Below the pieces are notes generated by a model that saw nothing but the letters and a program-made list of their open reading frames with translations, was not told the origin of the DNA and searched no databases. Source: Microbacterium sp. nov. GSS16 (lineage in GTDB: Bacteria > Actinomycetota > Actinomycetes > Actinomycetales > Microbacteriaceae). Taken from it: a DNA stretch of 64,000 nucleotides. The first letter of the stretch is position 1. Every line of letters starts with the position of its first letter. The position numbers and the translations under genes were made by a program. The stretch lies in assembly GCF_028198145.1 (NCBI RefSeq), contig NZ_CP116338.1, positions 372,001-436,000 of the forward strand, in the 5' to 3' direction. This document shows positions 1-10,328 of the stretch, piece after piece.

Positions 1-1
1 G

Positions 2-514
2 GAGGATGCCGGAGCGCTGGCGGAGACCAGCCGCTCGTTGCGCGATGCGCTGGCCGAGGCCGACGAGAGCCGGCGCGGCAACCCGCGCGCGTGGCACGGT
101 CGGGCGGACACGAGCGACGAGCACGCCCGACTGGAGGTGCTCGTCGAGGTGGCGCATCAGATCCGCGATGTCTCGGGCTGTCTCAGCGACACGATCCGCG
201 ACCGCCCTTCGGCGTTCCCCCTCGATCCCGAACTGGTCGATCCCCTCGCCGCCGCCTGTCAGGCGGTCGCCGAACTTCTCGGCGGTGCGCAGGAGGACGT
301 CGCGCAGCTGCACGCCAGGGCATCGGAAGAGGTCGATGCCCTGCTGCGCGCCGTGCACACGCGGTCGGTCGAAACGGATGCCGTTGCGGGCCCCGGCGTG
401 CTCAGCGCGATGCATCTGCAGCGCATCCTCGGCATGCTCGAGCCGGAGCCGGAGCCGGAGCCGGAATCGGAGCCGGAGCCCGACCGCGAGAACGACGACA
501 GCCAGACCTCCTAG
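2..514 (+). CDS. C-terminal part of a probable FUSC/aromatic acid exporter-type membrane protein (5' end outside window)
   Basis: The reading frame is already open at base 2 and continues to a TAG ending at 514, so only about 170 C-terminal residues are visible. They are charged and helical with no membrane segment, followed by a tail of alternating Glu-Pro residues (from about base 436) encoded by a GAGCCG repeat. The soluble helical tail, with pieces such as ARLEVLVEVAHQIRDV, resembles the cytoplasmic end of FUSC-family exporters, but the transmembrane half that would prove this lies outside the window. The family call is inference; that the frame is coding is well supported by codon-position GC bias. 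Confidence 0.5.
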   Translation, partial: EDAGALAETSRSLRDALAEADESRRGNPRAWHGRADTSDEHARLEVLVEVAHQIRDVSGCLSDTIRDRPSAFPLDPELVDPLAAACQAVAELLGGAQEDVAQLHARASEEVDALLRAVHTRSVETDAVAGPGVLSAMHLQRILGMLEPEPEPEPESEPEPDRENDDSQTS

Positions 515-651
515 TGGCGGGAGCCGCTCTGTTACCCCGAACTCCGCCATGTGACAACCCCGTAGCGTCGCAGCCGTCACCGCCGTAGGTTCGCCTCGAC
601 AGCAATGACCTCGAGGCGCTTCGCCGGAAGGCAGTCGAGACAGGAGTCCTC

Positions 652-1008
652 ATGTCTGCCGCAACCAGATCCACCGGACGGGCGATCCCTCAGCCCGCCG
701 AGCCCACCACGCCGTCGCAAGCCGCCGAGCCGGCGGCAGCGACCGAGCCGGCGGTGGCCGCCGAGACGCCGGCTCCGTCCGAGCCCGCGTACGAGCTCGT
801 CGACATCGATCGCTACGAGGTTTTCGACGATGGCCCCGTCGGCTACGTCGAGGTGATTCCGCCCCTGTTCATCTGCTATTCGGGTCACCCCTACCCGAAG
901 GCGATCGAAGTGGCGCAGGTCTTCGACTTCGAGCAGGCTGTGCGCCGCGTGCGCGAAGCCGCACTGCACTCCCGCGGCTCGCACGACCACGGGCGCTCGG
1001 CGGCATGA
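652..1008 (+). CDS. Small hypothetical protein upstream of glgX
   Basis: Encodes 118 residues. The first 50 are a low-complexity Ala/Pro/Glu linker. The rest is a compact conserved-looking domain (ELVDIDRYEVFDDGPVGYVE, then PPLFICYSGHPYPKAIEVAQ). There is no signal peptide or membrane segment. The stop overlaps the glgX start by four bases (ATGA at 1005-1008), so it is probably translated together with glgX. I do not recognise the family. Its place at the head of the glycogen/trehalose operon is suggestive but proves no role there. Confidence 0.65.
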   Translation: MSAATRSTGRAIPQPAEPTTPSQAAEPAAATEPAVAAETPAPSEPAYELVDIDRYEVFDDGPVGYVEVIPPLFICYSGHPYPKAIEVAQVFDFEQAVRRVREAALHSRGSHDHGRSAA

Positions 1009-3209
1009 CCGTCGACGTGTGGCCGGGGTCCGCCCATCCTCTCGGCGCGACCTTCGACGGTCAGGGCACGAACTTCGCGCTGTTCAGCGAGCGCGCCGAG
1101 CGGGTCGAGCTGTGCCTGTTCGACGATGACGGCGAAGAGACGCGTGTCGACCTCGTCGAGGTGGACGCGTACGTGTGGCACGGGTACCTGCCCTCGGTGC
1201 AGCCCGGTCAGCTGTACGGCTACCGCGTGCACGGGCCGTACGACCCGGCGAACGGCAAGCGGTTCAACCCCAGCAAACTGCTGCTCGACCCGTACGCGAA
1301 GGCCGTCGCCGGTCAGGTCGAGTGGGGTCAGGCGCCGTTCTCCTACGACTTCGGCGACCCGGACTCGCACAACGAAGACGACTCGGCGGCCAGCACGCCG
1401 AAGAGCGTCGTGATCAATCCGTTCTTCGAATGGGGCGGCGACCGCCTGCCGAAGACCCCTTACGCGCAGACGGTCATCTACGAGGCGCATGTCAAGGGGC
1501 TCAGCATCCGCCACCCCGACGTGCCGGAAGAGCTGCGCGGCACCTACGCCGGCGTCGCCCACCCGGCCATCATCGACCACCTCACGCGCCTCGGCGTGAC
1601 CGCGATCGAGCTCATGCCGGTGCATCAGTTCGTGAACGACAGCACCCTGCAGGACAAGGGGCTGTCGAACTACTGGGGCTACAACACCCTGTCGTTCTTC
1701 GCACCGCAGAACACCTACTCGTCGAGCGGCGAGCACGGCCAGCAGGTGCAGGAGTTCAAGGCGATGGTGCGCGCGCTGCACGCCGCGGGCATCGAGGTCA
1801 TCCTCGATGTGGTCTACAACCACACCGCCGAGGGCAATCACCTCGGGCCCACCCTGTCGATGCGCGGCATCGACAACGAGGCCTACTACCGTCTGGAAGA
1901 GGATCGCCGGTACTACACCGATTACACGGGCACGGGCAACAGCCTCAACGTCGGCAACCCGCACGCGCTGCAGCTGATCATGGACTCGCTGCGGTACTGG
2001 GTCACCGAGATGCACGTCGACGGGTTCCGGTTCGATCTCGCCTCGACCCTCGCGAGGGAGTTCTACGACGTCGACCGTCTGGCGACCTTCTTCGAGCTGG
2101 TGCAGCAGGACCCGGTGGTGTCGCAGGTCAAGCTGATCGCCGAGCCGTGGGACATCGGCCCCGGGGGCTACCAGGTGGGCAACTTCCCGCCGCAGTGGTC
2201 GGAGTGGAACGGCAAGTACCGTGACACGGTCCGCGACTTCTGGCGCGGCGAGCCGCAGGCGCTGGGCGAGTTCGCCTCGCGCCTGACCGGATCCGCCGAC
2301 CTCTACGAGCACTCGGGGCGCCGACCCGTGGCATCCGTCAACTTCATCACCGCCCACGACGGCTTCACGCTGCGCGATCTGGTCAGCTACGCCGAGAAGC
2401 ACAACGAGGCCAACGGCGAAGACAACAACGACGGCGAATCGCACAACCGCTCCGACAACCTGGGCGTGGAGGGGCACACCGACGATCCCGACGTGAACCG
2501 CCGCCGCGCGATGCGTCAGCGCAACATGCTGGCGACGCTGCTGCTGTCTCAGGGCGTGCCGATGATTTCCCACGGCGACGAACTGGGTCGCACTCAGGAC
2601 GGCAACAACAACGGCTACGCGCAGGACAACGAGATCACGTGGATCGATTGGGAGGCAGCCGATCTGCCGCTCATCGAGTTCACCGCGGCGCTCACCCGGC
2701 TGCGCGCTCTGCACCCGACGTTCCGGCGCAGCCGGTTCTTCGACGGCAAGCCGGTGCGCACCGAAGAGGGCTCGCCGGTGCCCGACATTGAGTGGCTGCG
2801 CCCGGACGGGCGCACGATGCAGCCGGAGGACTGGGAGTCGGGCTTCGGGCTGTCGATCGGCATGTTCCTCAACGGCCGCGGCATCCGCGAGAAGGACCGA
2901 CAGGGCCGGCCCGTGGACGACGTGAACTTCCTGGTGTACTTCAACAGCGGCGACGAGCCGGTCGACGTCGTGCTTCCGGATGCCAGGCACGGCGCCATCT
3001 GGGAAGCCGCGGTCGACACGTCGGGCAGGCTCATCCACGCCGATCCGCTGGGCGCCGCGGCGAACGTGCAGCTCGAGGCCGGATCGATGCTCGTGCTGCG
3101 AGAGGTCGACGGCGACGACGAGCCGACCGACGACTCCGTCGAGGCGTCGCTGCGGATGCACATCGAGAACGCCGCTACCCGTTCCCCGGCCCCGAAGCCC
3201 GAGGTGTGA
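1005..3209 (+). CDS. glgX: Glycogen debranching enzyme GlgX (isoamylase type)
   Basis: A 734-residue GH13 enzyme that hydrolyses alpha-1,6 branch points in glycogen and feeds linear malto-oligosaccharides to TreY. The N-terminal early-set domain begins PLGATFDGQGTNFALFS. The catalytic barrel carries the usual GH13 blocks: DVVYNHTAEGNH near residue 267, DGFRFDLAS (nucleophile Asp) near 342, AEPWDIGPGGY (acid/base Glu) near 379 and FITAHDGFTL (transition-state Asp) near 448. The length is normal for GlgX. The ATG overlaps the previous stop, and treY begins one base after this gene's TGA, so the three sugar genes form one operon. Confidence 0.95.
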   Translation: MTVDVWPGSAHPLGATFDGQGTNFALFSERAERVELCLFDDDGEETRVDLVEVDAYVWHGYLPSVQPGQLYGYRVHGPYDPANGKRFNPSKLLLDPYAKAVAGQVEWGQAPFSYDFGDPDSHNEDDSAASTPKSVVINPFFEWGGDRLPKTPYAQTVIYEAHVKGLSIRHPDVPEELRGTYAGVAHPAIIDHLTRLGVTAIELMPVHQFVNDSTLQDKGLSNYWGYNTLSFFAPQNTYSSSGEHGQQVQEFKAMVRALHAAGIEVILDVVYNHTAEGNHLGPTLSMRGIDNEAYYRLEEDRRYYTDYTGTGNSLNVGNPHALQLIMDSLRYWVTEMHVDGFRFDLASTLAREFYDVDRLATFFELVQQDPVVSQVKLIAEPWDIGPGGYQVGNFPPQWSEWNGKYRDTVRDFWRGEPQALGEFASRLTGSADLYEHSGRRPVASVNFITAHDGFTLRDLVSYAEKHNEANGEDNNDGESHNRSDNLGVEGHTDDPDVNRRRAMRQRNMLATLLLSQGVPMISHGDELGRTQDGNNNGYAQDNEITWIDWEAADLPLIEFTAALTRLRALHPTFRRSRFFDGKPVRTEEGSPVPDIEWLRPDGRTMQPEDWESGFGLSIGMFLNGRGIREKDRQGRPVDDVNFLVYFNSGDEPVDVVLPDARHGAIWEAAVDTSGRLIHADPLGAAANVQLEAGSMLVLREVDGDDEPTDDSVEASLRMHIENAATRSPAPKPEV

Positions 3210-3210
3210 G

Positions 3211-5559
3211 ATGACCAGTCGCCCCGATTCCACCTACCGGCTGCAGATCACCTCGCGCTTCCCGCTCGAGGAGGCTGCGAAGCTGACCGGCTACCTGCAC
3301 CGGCTGGGTGCGGACTGGGCATACCTGTCTCCGCTGCTGGCGGCGACCGACGGGTCCGACCACGGCTACGACGTGGTGGACCACTCGCGCATCGACGAAT
3401 CGCGAGGCGGTGCGGCAGGGCTCGCCGCCTTCTCGGCGGCGGCGAGGGCGGACGGGCTCGGCATCCTGGTCGACATCGTGCCGAACCACGTCGGGGTGGC
3501 CGCACCGCGGCAGAACCCGTGGTGGTGGGACGTGCTGCGCCTCGGACGCGGCTCGGCGCACGCGATCGCGTTCGACATCGACTGGGAGCGCGGGCGCGAG
3601 AAGGTGCGTCTGCCGATCCTCGGCGGGACACCGGCCGAGGTTCTGGAGCGGGGCGAGATCGTGGTCGACACGACTGCGGTCGCGGATGCCCCCGACGGCA
3701 CGCTCACCTACTTCGAGCACGTCCTCCCGCTGGCGCCGGGCACGGCAGGGCTGCGCGACGACCTCAGGGCGCTGCTCGACGCGCAGCACTACGAGCTGCG
3801 GCACTGGCAGGACCAGAACGATGAGCTGAACTACCGGCGGTTCTTCGCCGTCTCGGAGCTCGCGGCTCTGCGCGTCGAACTCCCCGACGTCTTCGCCCGG
3901 TCGCACGAGGAGATCGTGCGCTGGATCCGCGAGGGTCTCGCCGACGGCATCCGGGTCGATCATCCCGACGGTCTCGACGACCCGGAGGGGTACCTCGAGC
4001 GGCTCGCGGATGCCACCGGCGGCGCGTACACGCTGATCGAGAAGATCCTCGAGCACGGCGAGGAGCTGCCGCCGTGGTGGCGCACCGACGGCACCACCGG
4101 GTACGACGCCCTCGGCGAGATCGACCGGGTGCTGATCGACCCGGCCGGAGTCGACGAGCTCACCGCTCTCGATGCCAGGCTGCGGGCAGAGAGCGGTCTT
4201 CCCGACGCGCAGGACTGGCACGATCTCATCCACGACACCAAGCGGGCGATGGCCGACGGGCTGCTGCAGTCCGAGGTGCGCCGGCTGGTGCACGACCTGC
4301 CCTTCGGCATCGTGCGGGCGGGGGATGCCCTCGCCGAGCTGCTCGCCTGCTTCCCCGTCTACCGCTCCTACCTGCCGGCCGGATGCGAGCACCTCCGGCA
4401 TGCGGTGGAGGAGGCCACCCGTCGCCGCCCCGACCTGGCATCCGCGATAGCCGAGCTCGAGCCGCTTCTCGCCGACCCGGGTCTGCCCGTCGCCCGGCGC
4501 TTCCAGCAGACGTCGGGCGCGATCATGGCGAAGGGCGTGGAGGACACCGCGTTCTACCGGTACACCCGACTAGGCACGCTGACCGAGGTCGGCGGCGACC
4601 CGTCGGTCGCATCGCTCAGCATCCCGCAGTTCCACACCGCCCAGCAGCGTCGCCTCGCCGCCTGGCCGTGCTCGATGACGACCCTGTCGACGCACGACAC
4701 GAAGCGATCGGAAGACGTGCGCGCCCGCCTCGCCGTGCTAGCCGAGATGCCCGAGCGCTGGGGCGAGGTGCTCGACGAGCTGCGCGGCATCGCGTCGACG
4801 GGGCACGGCCCGCTCGACAGCATGCTGTGGCAGGCGGCCGTGGGCGCCTGGCCGATCTCGTCGGAGCGGCTGCTCGCGTACGCCCAGAAGGCAGCGCGAG
4901 AGGCGTCGGAGTCGACGACGTGGCAGCATCCGGATGCCGACTTCGAGAAGGGCCTCGAGGCGATCGCCGATGCCGCAGGCGGCGCCGCGAAGCCCACGCT
5001 CGAGAAGTTCGTGGCCGAGATCATCGACTACGGGCGGTCGAACTCGCTGTCGGCGAAGGCGCTGCAGCTCACCGGTCCCGGTGTGCCGGACGTGTACCAG
5101 GGCACCGAGCTGTGGGATCTGTCGCTCGTCGACCCCGACAACCGTCGTCCGGTGGACTTCGCCGAGCGCGAGCGCTTGCTGGCGGAGCTCGACGCCGCCG
5201 TCGCCGGGGGCGACCTTCCGGCGATCGACGACTCGGGGGCGGCGAAGCTGCTGCTGACCTCGCGCGCGCTGCGGCTGCGGCGCGATCACCCCGAGCTGTT
5301 CACCGCGTACCGCCCCGAGACGGTAGCCGGCGCTGCCGCCGCGCACGCCGTCGCGGTCGACCGGGGCGGACTGACCGTGGTCGCGACGCGTCTGCCCGTC
5401 GGGCTGGAGCGTCGCGGCGGGTGGGGCGAGACGACGCTGATGCGGTCGGAGATGCCGTCGGTCGACGTGCTGACGGGGCGGCGCTTCGGCGGCGGTCCCG
5501 TGCGCCTGGCCGAGCTGCTCGAGCACTATCCGGTCGCGCTGCTGCGGGAGGTGCGGTGA
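3211..5559 (+). CDS. treY: Malto-oligosyltrehalose synthase TreY
   Basis: A 782-residue GH13 enzyme that converts the reducing-end alpha-1,4 bond of a maltodextrin into the alpha,alpha-1,1 bond of a trehalosyl end. It opens with [15 protein letters not shown], typical of TreY. Catalytic blocks are VDIVPNHVG near residue 88, [10 protein letters not shown] near 247 and [13 protein letters not shown] near 275, and a C-terminal part contains [20 protein letters not shown]. The frame is open far upstream, but the ATG at 3211, one base after the glgX stop, gives the family N-terminus. The product is the substrate of TreZ, whose start overlaps this stop. Confidence 0.95.
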   Translation: MTSRPDSTYRLQITSRFPLEEAAKLTGYLHRLGADWAYLSPLLAATDGSDHGYDVVDHSRIDESRGGAAGLAAFSAAARADGLGILVDIVPNHVGVAAPRQNPWWWDVLRLGRGSAHAIAFDIDWERGREKVRLPILGGTPAEVLERGEIVVDTTAVADAPDGTLTYFEHVLPLAPGTAGLRDDLRALLDAQHYELRHWQDQNDELNYRRFFAVSELAALRVELPDVFARSHEEIVRWIREGLADGIRVDHPDGLDDPEGYLERLADATGGAYTLIEKILEHGEELPPWWRTDGTTGYDALGEIDRVLIDPAGVDELTALDARLRAESGLPDAQDWHDLIHDTKRAMADGLLQSEVRRLVHDLPFGIVRAGDALAELLACFPVYRSYLPAGCEHLRHAVEEATRRRPDLASAIAELEPLLADPGLPVARRFQQTSGAIMAKGVEDTAFYRYTRLGTLTEVGGDPSVASLSIPQFHTAQQRRLAAWPCSMTTLSTHDTKRSEDVRARLAVLAEMPERWGEVLDELRGIASTGHGPLDSMLWQAAVGAWPISSERLLAYAQKAAREASESTTWQHPDADFEKGLEAIADAAGGAAKPTLEKFVAEIIDYGRSNSLSAKALQLTGPGVPDVYQGTELWDLSLVDPDNRRPVDFAERERLLAELDAAVAGGDLPAIDDSGAAKLLLTSRALRLRRDHPELFTAYRPETVAGAAAAHAVAVDRGGLTVVATRLPVGLERRGGWGETTLMRSEMPSVDVLTGRRFGGGPVRLAELLEHYPVALLREVR

Positions 5560-7313
5560 TGACATCCGGTGCGCAGATCCAGGTGTGGGCACCGCGCGCG
5601 AGGCGCGTGCGGCTGCGGCGGGTCGGCGACGACGGCTCGACGCTCGACGAGCGGGAGATGACGGCGGGAGTCGGCGGCTGGTGGGGCATCGACGGCGAGC
5701 TCGCCGACGGCGAGCGCTACGGCTTCGTGATCGACGACGGCGATCAGCTGCGGCCGGATCCGCGCTCGCGACGTCAGCCCGACGGCGTGCACGCCGCGTC
5801 GGCGGTGTTCGATGAGACGGCCTTCACCTGGACCGACCGGGCGTGGACGGGTCGCCAGCTCGCCGGCGGTCTCATCTACGAGCTGCACGTGGGCACCTTC
5901 ACCCCGGCAGGCACGTTCGACGCGGCGATCGAACGGCTCGACCACCTCGTCGACCTCGGCGTCACGCACGTCGAGCTGCTGCCGGTGAACGCGTTCAACG
6001 GACAGTGGAACTGGGGATACGACGGCGTGCTCTGGTACGCGGTGCACGAGGGGTACGGTGGCCCGCGCGGGTATCAGCGCTTCGTCGACGCGGCGCATGC
6101 GCGCGGTCTCGCCGTGATCCAGGACGTCGTCTACAACCACCTCGGACCGAGCGGCAACTATCTGCCCGAGTTCGGGCCCTACCTGCGCGAGGGCAGCCGC
6201 AACACCTGGGGCGATTCGATCGACCTCGACCAGACCGCCGTGCGCGAGTACATCATCGAGAACGCGCTGATGTGGCTGCGCGACCGGCACGTCGACGGCC
6301 TGCGGCTGGATGCCGTTCACGCGCTGCACGATGACAGCCGGGTGCACATCCTGAAGGAGCTGGCCGAGCGCGTCGACGCGCTGTCGGCTCATGAGGGCAG
6401 GCCGCTCACCCTCATCGCCGAGTCGGACCTGAACGATCCGACGCTGATCCTGCCGCGCGAGGCCGGCGGGTACGGGCTCACCGCGCAGTGGTCGGATGAC
6501 TGGCACCACGCGGTGCACGTCGCGCTCACCGGCGAGACGTCGGGCTACTACGCCGACTTCGCCGCGCCGGATGCCATCGAGAAGGTCACCGACGGCGGCT
6601 TCTTCCACGACGGCACGTTCTCGTCGTTCCGCGACCGGGTGCACGGTTCACCCATCCCCCACGAGATGGCCGCCTGGCGGCTGGTCACCTTCGCGCAGGA
6701 TCACGACCAGATCGGCAACCGCGCCACCGGCGACCGGCTCAGCCAGACCCTGTCCGACGACCGCCTCGCCGTGGCCGCCGTGCTGACGCTCACCGCGCCC
6801 GGCACGCCGATGCTGTTCATGGGTGAGGAATGGGGGGCATCCACGCCGTGGCAGTTCTTCACCTCGCATCCCGAGCCCGAGCTCGGCCGCGCGACGGCCG
6901 AGGGGCGCATCGCCGAGTTCGCCCGGATGGGGTGGGATGCCGCGGTGGTCCCCGATCCGCAGGATCCGGAGACCTTCGAGCGATCCCACCTCGACTGGGA
7001 TGAGCTCGCGATCGCCCACCATGGGCGTCTGCTCGATCTCTACCGTCGGCTCGCGGCGCTGCGACGGGAGCTCCCGGAGCTGACCGAGCCCGGCATCCGG
7101 GAGCCGTCGGTGCATCTCGTCGTGCCGAGCGACGAGCCGCAGCGGCGTGCTTTCCGCATCGACCGCGGCGGGCTGAGCATCCTGATCAATCTGACCTCCG
7201 ACGATGTCGCGTTCGACGTCGCGGGCGAGGTCCTGCTCGCGACGCGAGAGACCGCATCGACCGCAGAGCGCACGACTCTGCTCGCGGAGTCGGCGGCGAT
7301 CATCCAGCGTTGA
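5559..7313 (+). CDS. treZ: Malto-oligosyltrehalose trehalohydrolase TreZ
   Basis: A 584-residue GH13 enzyme that releases trehalose from the maltooligosyl trehalose made by TreY, completing the glycogen-to-trehalose route. An N-terminal CBM48-like domain ([15 protein letters not shown]) precedes the barrel with [18 protein letters not shown] near residue 188, [11 protein letters not shown] near 247, [10 protein letters not shown] near 285 and [11 protein letters not shown] near 380. The ATG sits inside TGATG with the treY stop, so translation is probably coupled. A GTG one codon upstream is an alternative start. A strong hairpin follows at 7330-7353. Confidence 0.95.
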   Translation: MTSGAQIQVWAPRARRVRLRRVGDDGSTLDEREMTAGVGGWWGIDGELADGERYGFVIDDGDQLRPDPRSRRQPDGVHAASAVFDETAFTWTDRAWTGRQLAGGLIYELHVGTFTPAGTFDAAIERLDHLVDLGVTHVELLPVNAFNGQWNWGYDGVLWYAVHEGYGGPRGYQRFVDAAHARGLAVIQDVVYNHLGPSGNYLPEFGPYLREGSRNTWGDSIDLDQTAVREYIIENALMWLRDRHVDGLRLDAVHALHDDSRVHILKELAERVDALSAHEGRPLTLIAESDLNDPTLILPREAGGYGLTAQWSDDWHHAVHVALTGETSGYYADFAAPDAIEKVTDGGFFHDGTFSSFRDRVHGSPIPHEMAAWRLVTFAQDHDQIGNRATGDRLSQTLSDDRLAVAAVLTLTAPGTPMLFMGEEWGASTPWQFFTSHPEPELGRATAEGRIAEFARMGWDAAVVPDPQDPETFERSHLDWDELAIAHHGRLLDLYRRLAALRRELPELTEPGIREPSVHLVVPSDEPQRRAFRIDRGGLSILINLTSDDVAFDVAGEVLLATRETASTAERTTLLAESAAIIQR

Positions 7314-7329
7314 GCGCACCTTCGCTGGG

Positions 7330-7353
7330 CGACCGGTACCCAGGTACCGGTCG
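7330..7353 (+). terminator. Hairpin after the glgX-treY-treZ operon
   Basis: A perfect 10-bp stem (7330-7339 with 7344-7353, CGACCGGTAC/GTACCGGTCG) with a four-base loop begins 17 bases after the treZ stop. Outer bases can extend pairing (GCACC...GGGTGC). There is no long T run, so it is best read as an actinobacterial-type terminator or mRNA 3'-end stabiliser. Confidence 0.6.
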
Positions 7354-7432
7354 AGCAGAAAGGGTGCACTCACGTCCGATGTGAGGGAGGGAGCGCCATT
7401 CGTACTGTCGATGACATGCGAAAGGCAAACCA

Positions 7433-8200
7433 GTGATCTCCGCCGAAGCGCTCGTCAAGCGCTACGGCTCCAGAACCGCCGTCGATAGCATCGACTTCAC
7501 CGTCGAACCCGGTCAGGTGACCGGATTCCTCGGCCCGAACGGGGCCGGCAAGTCGACCACGATGCGAATGATCGTCGGCCTCGATCGTGCGACCTCGGGG
7601 TCGGTGCGCGTGAACGGTCGCTCCTACGCCCGTCACCCGGCACCGCTGCACGAGGTGGGCGTGCTGCTCGACGCGAAGGCGGCGAACCGTGGCCGAACGG
7701 CCTACCAGCACCTGCGCGGCATCGCGGCGACGCACGGCATCGGCGCCTCACGGGTGCGCGAGATGCTCGAGCTCGCCGGCCTGGAGTCCGTCGCCGGCAA
7801 GCGGGTGGGCGGGTTCTCGCTCGGCATGGGCCAGCGGCTCGGCATCGCTGCGGCGCTGCTCGGCGACCCCGGCACCGTCATCCTCGACGAGCCGGTCAAC
7901 GGTCTCGACCCTGAAGGCGTGCGGTGGGTGCGCACCCTGATGCGCACGCTCGCGGCAGAGGGCCGCACGGTGCTGCTGTCGTCGCACCTGATGAGCGAGA
8001 TGTCGCAGACGGCTGATCGGCTGATCGTGATCGGCCGCGGTCGCATCCTCGCGGACGGCACCCTCGACGACGTCATCGGCTCGGCCGGCTCGCTGGAAGA
8101 CGCCTATCTCGCCCTCACCGCCGGCGACGTGGAGTACCGCTCCGCCCCGCCATCGACCTCGACCTCGACCTCGACCTCGACCGAAGGAGTCGTCCGATGA
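7433..8200 (+). CDS. ABC transporter ATP-binding protein
   Basis: The 255-residue ATPase subunit of a two-gene export-type ABC system. Visible motifs are Walker A GPNGAGKST near residue 37, the signature region FSLGMGQRLG near 131 and Walker B VILDEPVNGLDPEG near 149. The C-terminus is a (Ser-Thr)n tail encoded by five perfect copies of TCGACC (8153-8182), which is unusual. The GTG start follows AAAGG. The stop overlaps the permease ATG by four bases (ATGA). With the membrane partner and two-component genes after it, this resembles bacitracin/lantibiotic-type resistance or stress exporters; the substrate cannot be read from sequence. Confidence 0.9.
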   Translation: MISAEALVKRYGSRTAVDSIDFTVEPGQVTGFLGPNGAGKSTTMRMIVGLDRATSGSVRVNGRSYARHPAPLHEVGVLLDAKAANRGRTAYQHLRGIAATHGIGASRVREMLELAGLESVAGKRVGGFSLGMGQRLGIAAALLGDPGTVILDEPVNGLDPEGVRWVRTLMRTLAAEGRTVLLSSHLMSEMSQTADRLIVIGRGRILADGTLDDVIGSAGSLEDAYLALTAGDVEYRSAPPSTSTSTSTSTEGVVR

Positions 8201-9042
8201 CCGCCATCGATCACAAGCGCACGACCTTCATTCTCTCCCGCGCCGGACTGAGCTTCTCGGGTGTGCTCCGCTCGGAGTGCATCAAGCTCGTGAGCCTGCG
8301 CTCGAACCGAGCGATGCTCGCGTCGATCGCCGTGCTCGGCGTGGGAGTCAGCCTGGCGCTCGCTGTGACGATGGCAGATGCGGGCGTTCCCGATCAGCCC
8401 TCGACGGGCTTCATGCTCGACCAGGTCACGGTCGGCACCGTGCTGTTCGGTCATGTCATCGCCGTGGTGCTCGGGGTGCTGACGATCAGCGGCGAGTACG
8501 CGAGCGGGTCGATCCAGTCGACCATGACCGCCGTCCCCACTCGCACCCCGGTTCTGCTGGCGAAGGCGTGCGTGGTGTTCACGGCGGCGACAGGGGCGGG
8601 CATGCTCACCACAGTCGGGTCGTGGGCGTCGAGCTATCCGCTCTTCGACGCACTCGGGCTCGCCGTGCCGCTCACCGCCCCCGGCGTGCTACCGGCGCTC
8701 ATCGGCGCCTCGGTCTACCTCGGCCTGTCGGCTATCCTCGGGGTGGGTATCGGCGCTCTGCTGCGTGCGGTGGCGCCGAGCATCGCCGGCGCGATCAGCC
8801 TGACTCTGCTCGTGCCGATCGTGCTGTCGGCGCTGCCGGCGTCGCAGACGGTGCGCAACGTGCAGCTGCTGACGATGTCGAAGGCGGGCGATGCCATGAG
8901 CAATGCCCCGGAGAGCCTGGGAGGGTTCGTGAACCTCGTCGACGGATACATCAGCTGGGGCGCCGGCTGGACGATCGCCGCCGCGTGGGCGCTCACGTTC
9001 CTGCTCCTCGGTCTTCTGCGCCTACGGCGGGGGGACGTCTGA
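8197..9042 (+). CDS. ABC transporter permease (ABC-2 type)
   Basis: A 281-residue membrane protein with about six hydrophobic segments, starting with the ABC-2 pattern of an N-terminal cytoplasmic stretch (VLRSECIKLVSLRSNRAM) followed by the first membrane helix. It contains ISGEYASGSIQSTMTAVPTR, a motif common in ABC-2 permeases of this regulated type, and ends with a helix and basic tail (LLGLLRLRRGDV). It overlaps the ATPase gene by four bases and abuts the sensor kinase, consistent with a transporter whose expression is controlled by the adjacent two-component system. Confidence 0.88.
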   Translation: MTAIDHKRTTFILSRAGLSFSGVLRSECIKLVSLRSNRAMLASIAVLGVGVSLALAVTMADAGVPDQPSTGFMLDQVTVGTVLFGHVIAVVLGVLTISGEYASGSIQSTMTAVPTRTPVLLAKACVVFTAATGAGMLTTVGSWASSYPLFDALGLAVPLTAPGVLPALIGASVYLGLSAILGVGIGALLRAVAPSIAGAISLTLLVPIVLSALPASQTVRNVQLLTMSKAGDAMSNAPESLGGFVNLVDGYISWGAGWTIAAAWALTFLLLGLLRLRRGDV

Positions 9043-9107
9043 ACAGCGCACCGGCCGCCCCGCGCGGCGCCTCCTCCGAGGCGCCGCGCGGGTTGCGCCG
9101 TCTGTGG

Positions 9108-10328
9108 ATGGCGGATGCCGTGCTGCTGGGCGTGTACGTCATGGTGGCCGCCGCGATGGCGGTGCTCTCGCTGGAGCCGCCGTACGTCACGCCGCTGGGG
9201 GCGCTCATCGCACTCACCCTCGGCGGGATAGTGGTGGTGGTCGTGCGCCACCGGCATCCTCGTGCGGCGTTCGCCGGTGCGCTCGCGCTGGCGCTGGTAT
9301 CGGCCGCGATCGGCTCAGGGGCCGAGGGGATGCTTCCCATCGGCGCGATGTACCTGGTGGGGCTGCGCGCCCGAGCGAGCGTCGCCTGGTCGGCGCTGGC
9401 GGCCGCGCTCGCGTGCGCGGCCGCAGCTGCACTCGCGCTCACTCAGCGCGGCACCCGACTGCCGCACATCCTCGGGCTGCAGCCGCCGGTCGAGGCGCGC
9501 GACTCGCTGCTGGACTGGCTGAACTTCTTCAGCCTGATCGCCGCGCTTCTGCTGATCGCGACCCTGCTCGGCATCAACGCCGGACACCGTCGACGTCAGT
9601 TGCGCGAACTGCAGCATCGTGCCGAGCAGCTCGCCCGAGAGCGCGATCAGCAGGCCGAGACGGCGCGTGCCCGCGAGCGGGAGCGCATCGCCAGGGAGAT
9701 GCACGACGTTATCGCCCACAGCCTGACCGTGATGATCGCCGTGTCCGACGGCGCGCGGCTGGCGGCCGACGAGAACCCGCAACAGGCGAAGGACGCCATC
9801 GCCCGCGTCGCGGAGACCGGGCGCCGAACCCTCGGCGAGGTGCGGCGGCTGCTCGGCACGGTGCGCGCCGGAGACGACGTGGCCGTGGGCGAAGCGGATA
9901 CGCAGCTGCAGCACGCACCGCAGCCCGACGCGGGCAGGCTGCCGGCTCTCGTGCAGGAGTTCGCCGACGCGGGCCTGCCGGTGCGGTTGACCATCACGGG
10001 GCGGCCACCCGCCGATGCCGCGCTGGGCCTGACGGTGTACCGGATCGTGCAGGAGTCGCTCACCAACTCCCTCCGCCACGCGACCGACCTCCAGTCGGTC
10101 GAAGTGCACGTCGAATGGCTCGATGGTGACGTCGCAATCGTCGTGCAGGACACCTCGGCATCCCGGCCCGCCCTGCCGGCGAATGGCGACTCCGTCGGCC
10201 GAGGGCTGCTCGGCATGCAGGAGAGAGTGGCGCTGTACAACGGCACGCTCGAGGCGGGTCCGCAGCGCCTCGGGTGGCGGGTCGCCGCCCGACTGCATTG
10301 GGACGCGAGCGAAGGGAACCAGAGTTGA
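9108..10328 (+). CDS. Sensor histidine kinase (NarL/DesK-type, HisKA_3)
   Basis: About 406 residues. An N-terminal block of hydrophobic helices (ADAVLLGVYVMVAAAMAV and following) is followed by a coiled linker (RQLRELQHRAEQLARERDQQ), the HisKA_3 phosphoacceptor EREMHDVIAHSL-like stretch (REMHDVIAHSLTVMIAVSDG) and an ATPase domain (QESLTNSLRHAT, later GRGLLGMQERVALYNG). The start is uncertain: ATG 9108 lies just before the first helix, but a G-rich ribosome-binding stretch precedes CTG 9039, which overlaps the permease stop. The stop overlaps the regulator's TTG start. It probably senses an envelope signal and phosphorylates the next gene's product. Confidence 0.88.
   Translation: MADAVLLGVYVMVAAAMAVLSLEPPYVTPLGALIALTLGGIVVVVVRHRHPRAAFAGALALALVSAAIGSGAEGMLPIGAMYLVGLRARASVAWSALAAALACAAAAALALTQRGTRLPHILGLQPPVEARDSLLDWLNFFSLIAALLLIATLLGINAGHRRRQLRELQHRAEQLARERDQQAETARARERERIAREMHDVIAHSLTVMIAVSDGARLAADENPQQAKDAIARVAETGRRTLGEVRRLLGTVRAGDDVAVGEADTQLQHAPQPDAGRLPALVQEFADAGLPVRLTITGRPPADAALGLTVYRIVQESLTNSLRHATDLQSVEVHVEWLDGDVAIVVQDTSASRPALPANGDSVGRGLLGMQERVALYNGTLEAGPQRLGWRVAARLHWDASEGNQS

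Noticed and set aside
891..3233. Long open frame on the minus strand opposite glgX
   Set aside because: Low-complexity Val/Arg-rich translation that mirrors glgX codons; an antisense shadow of a high-GC gene.
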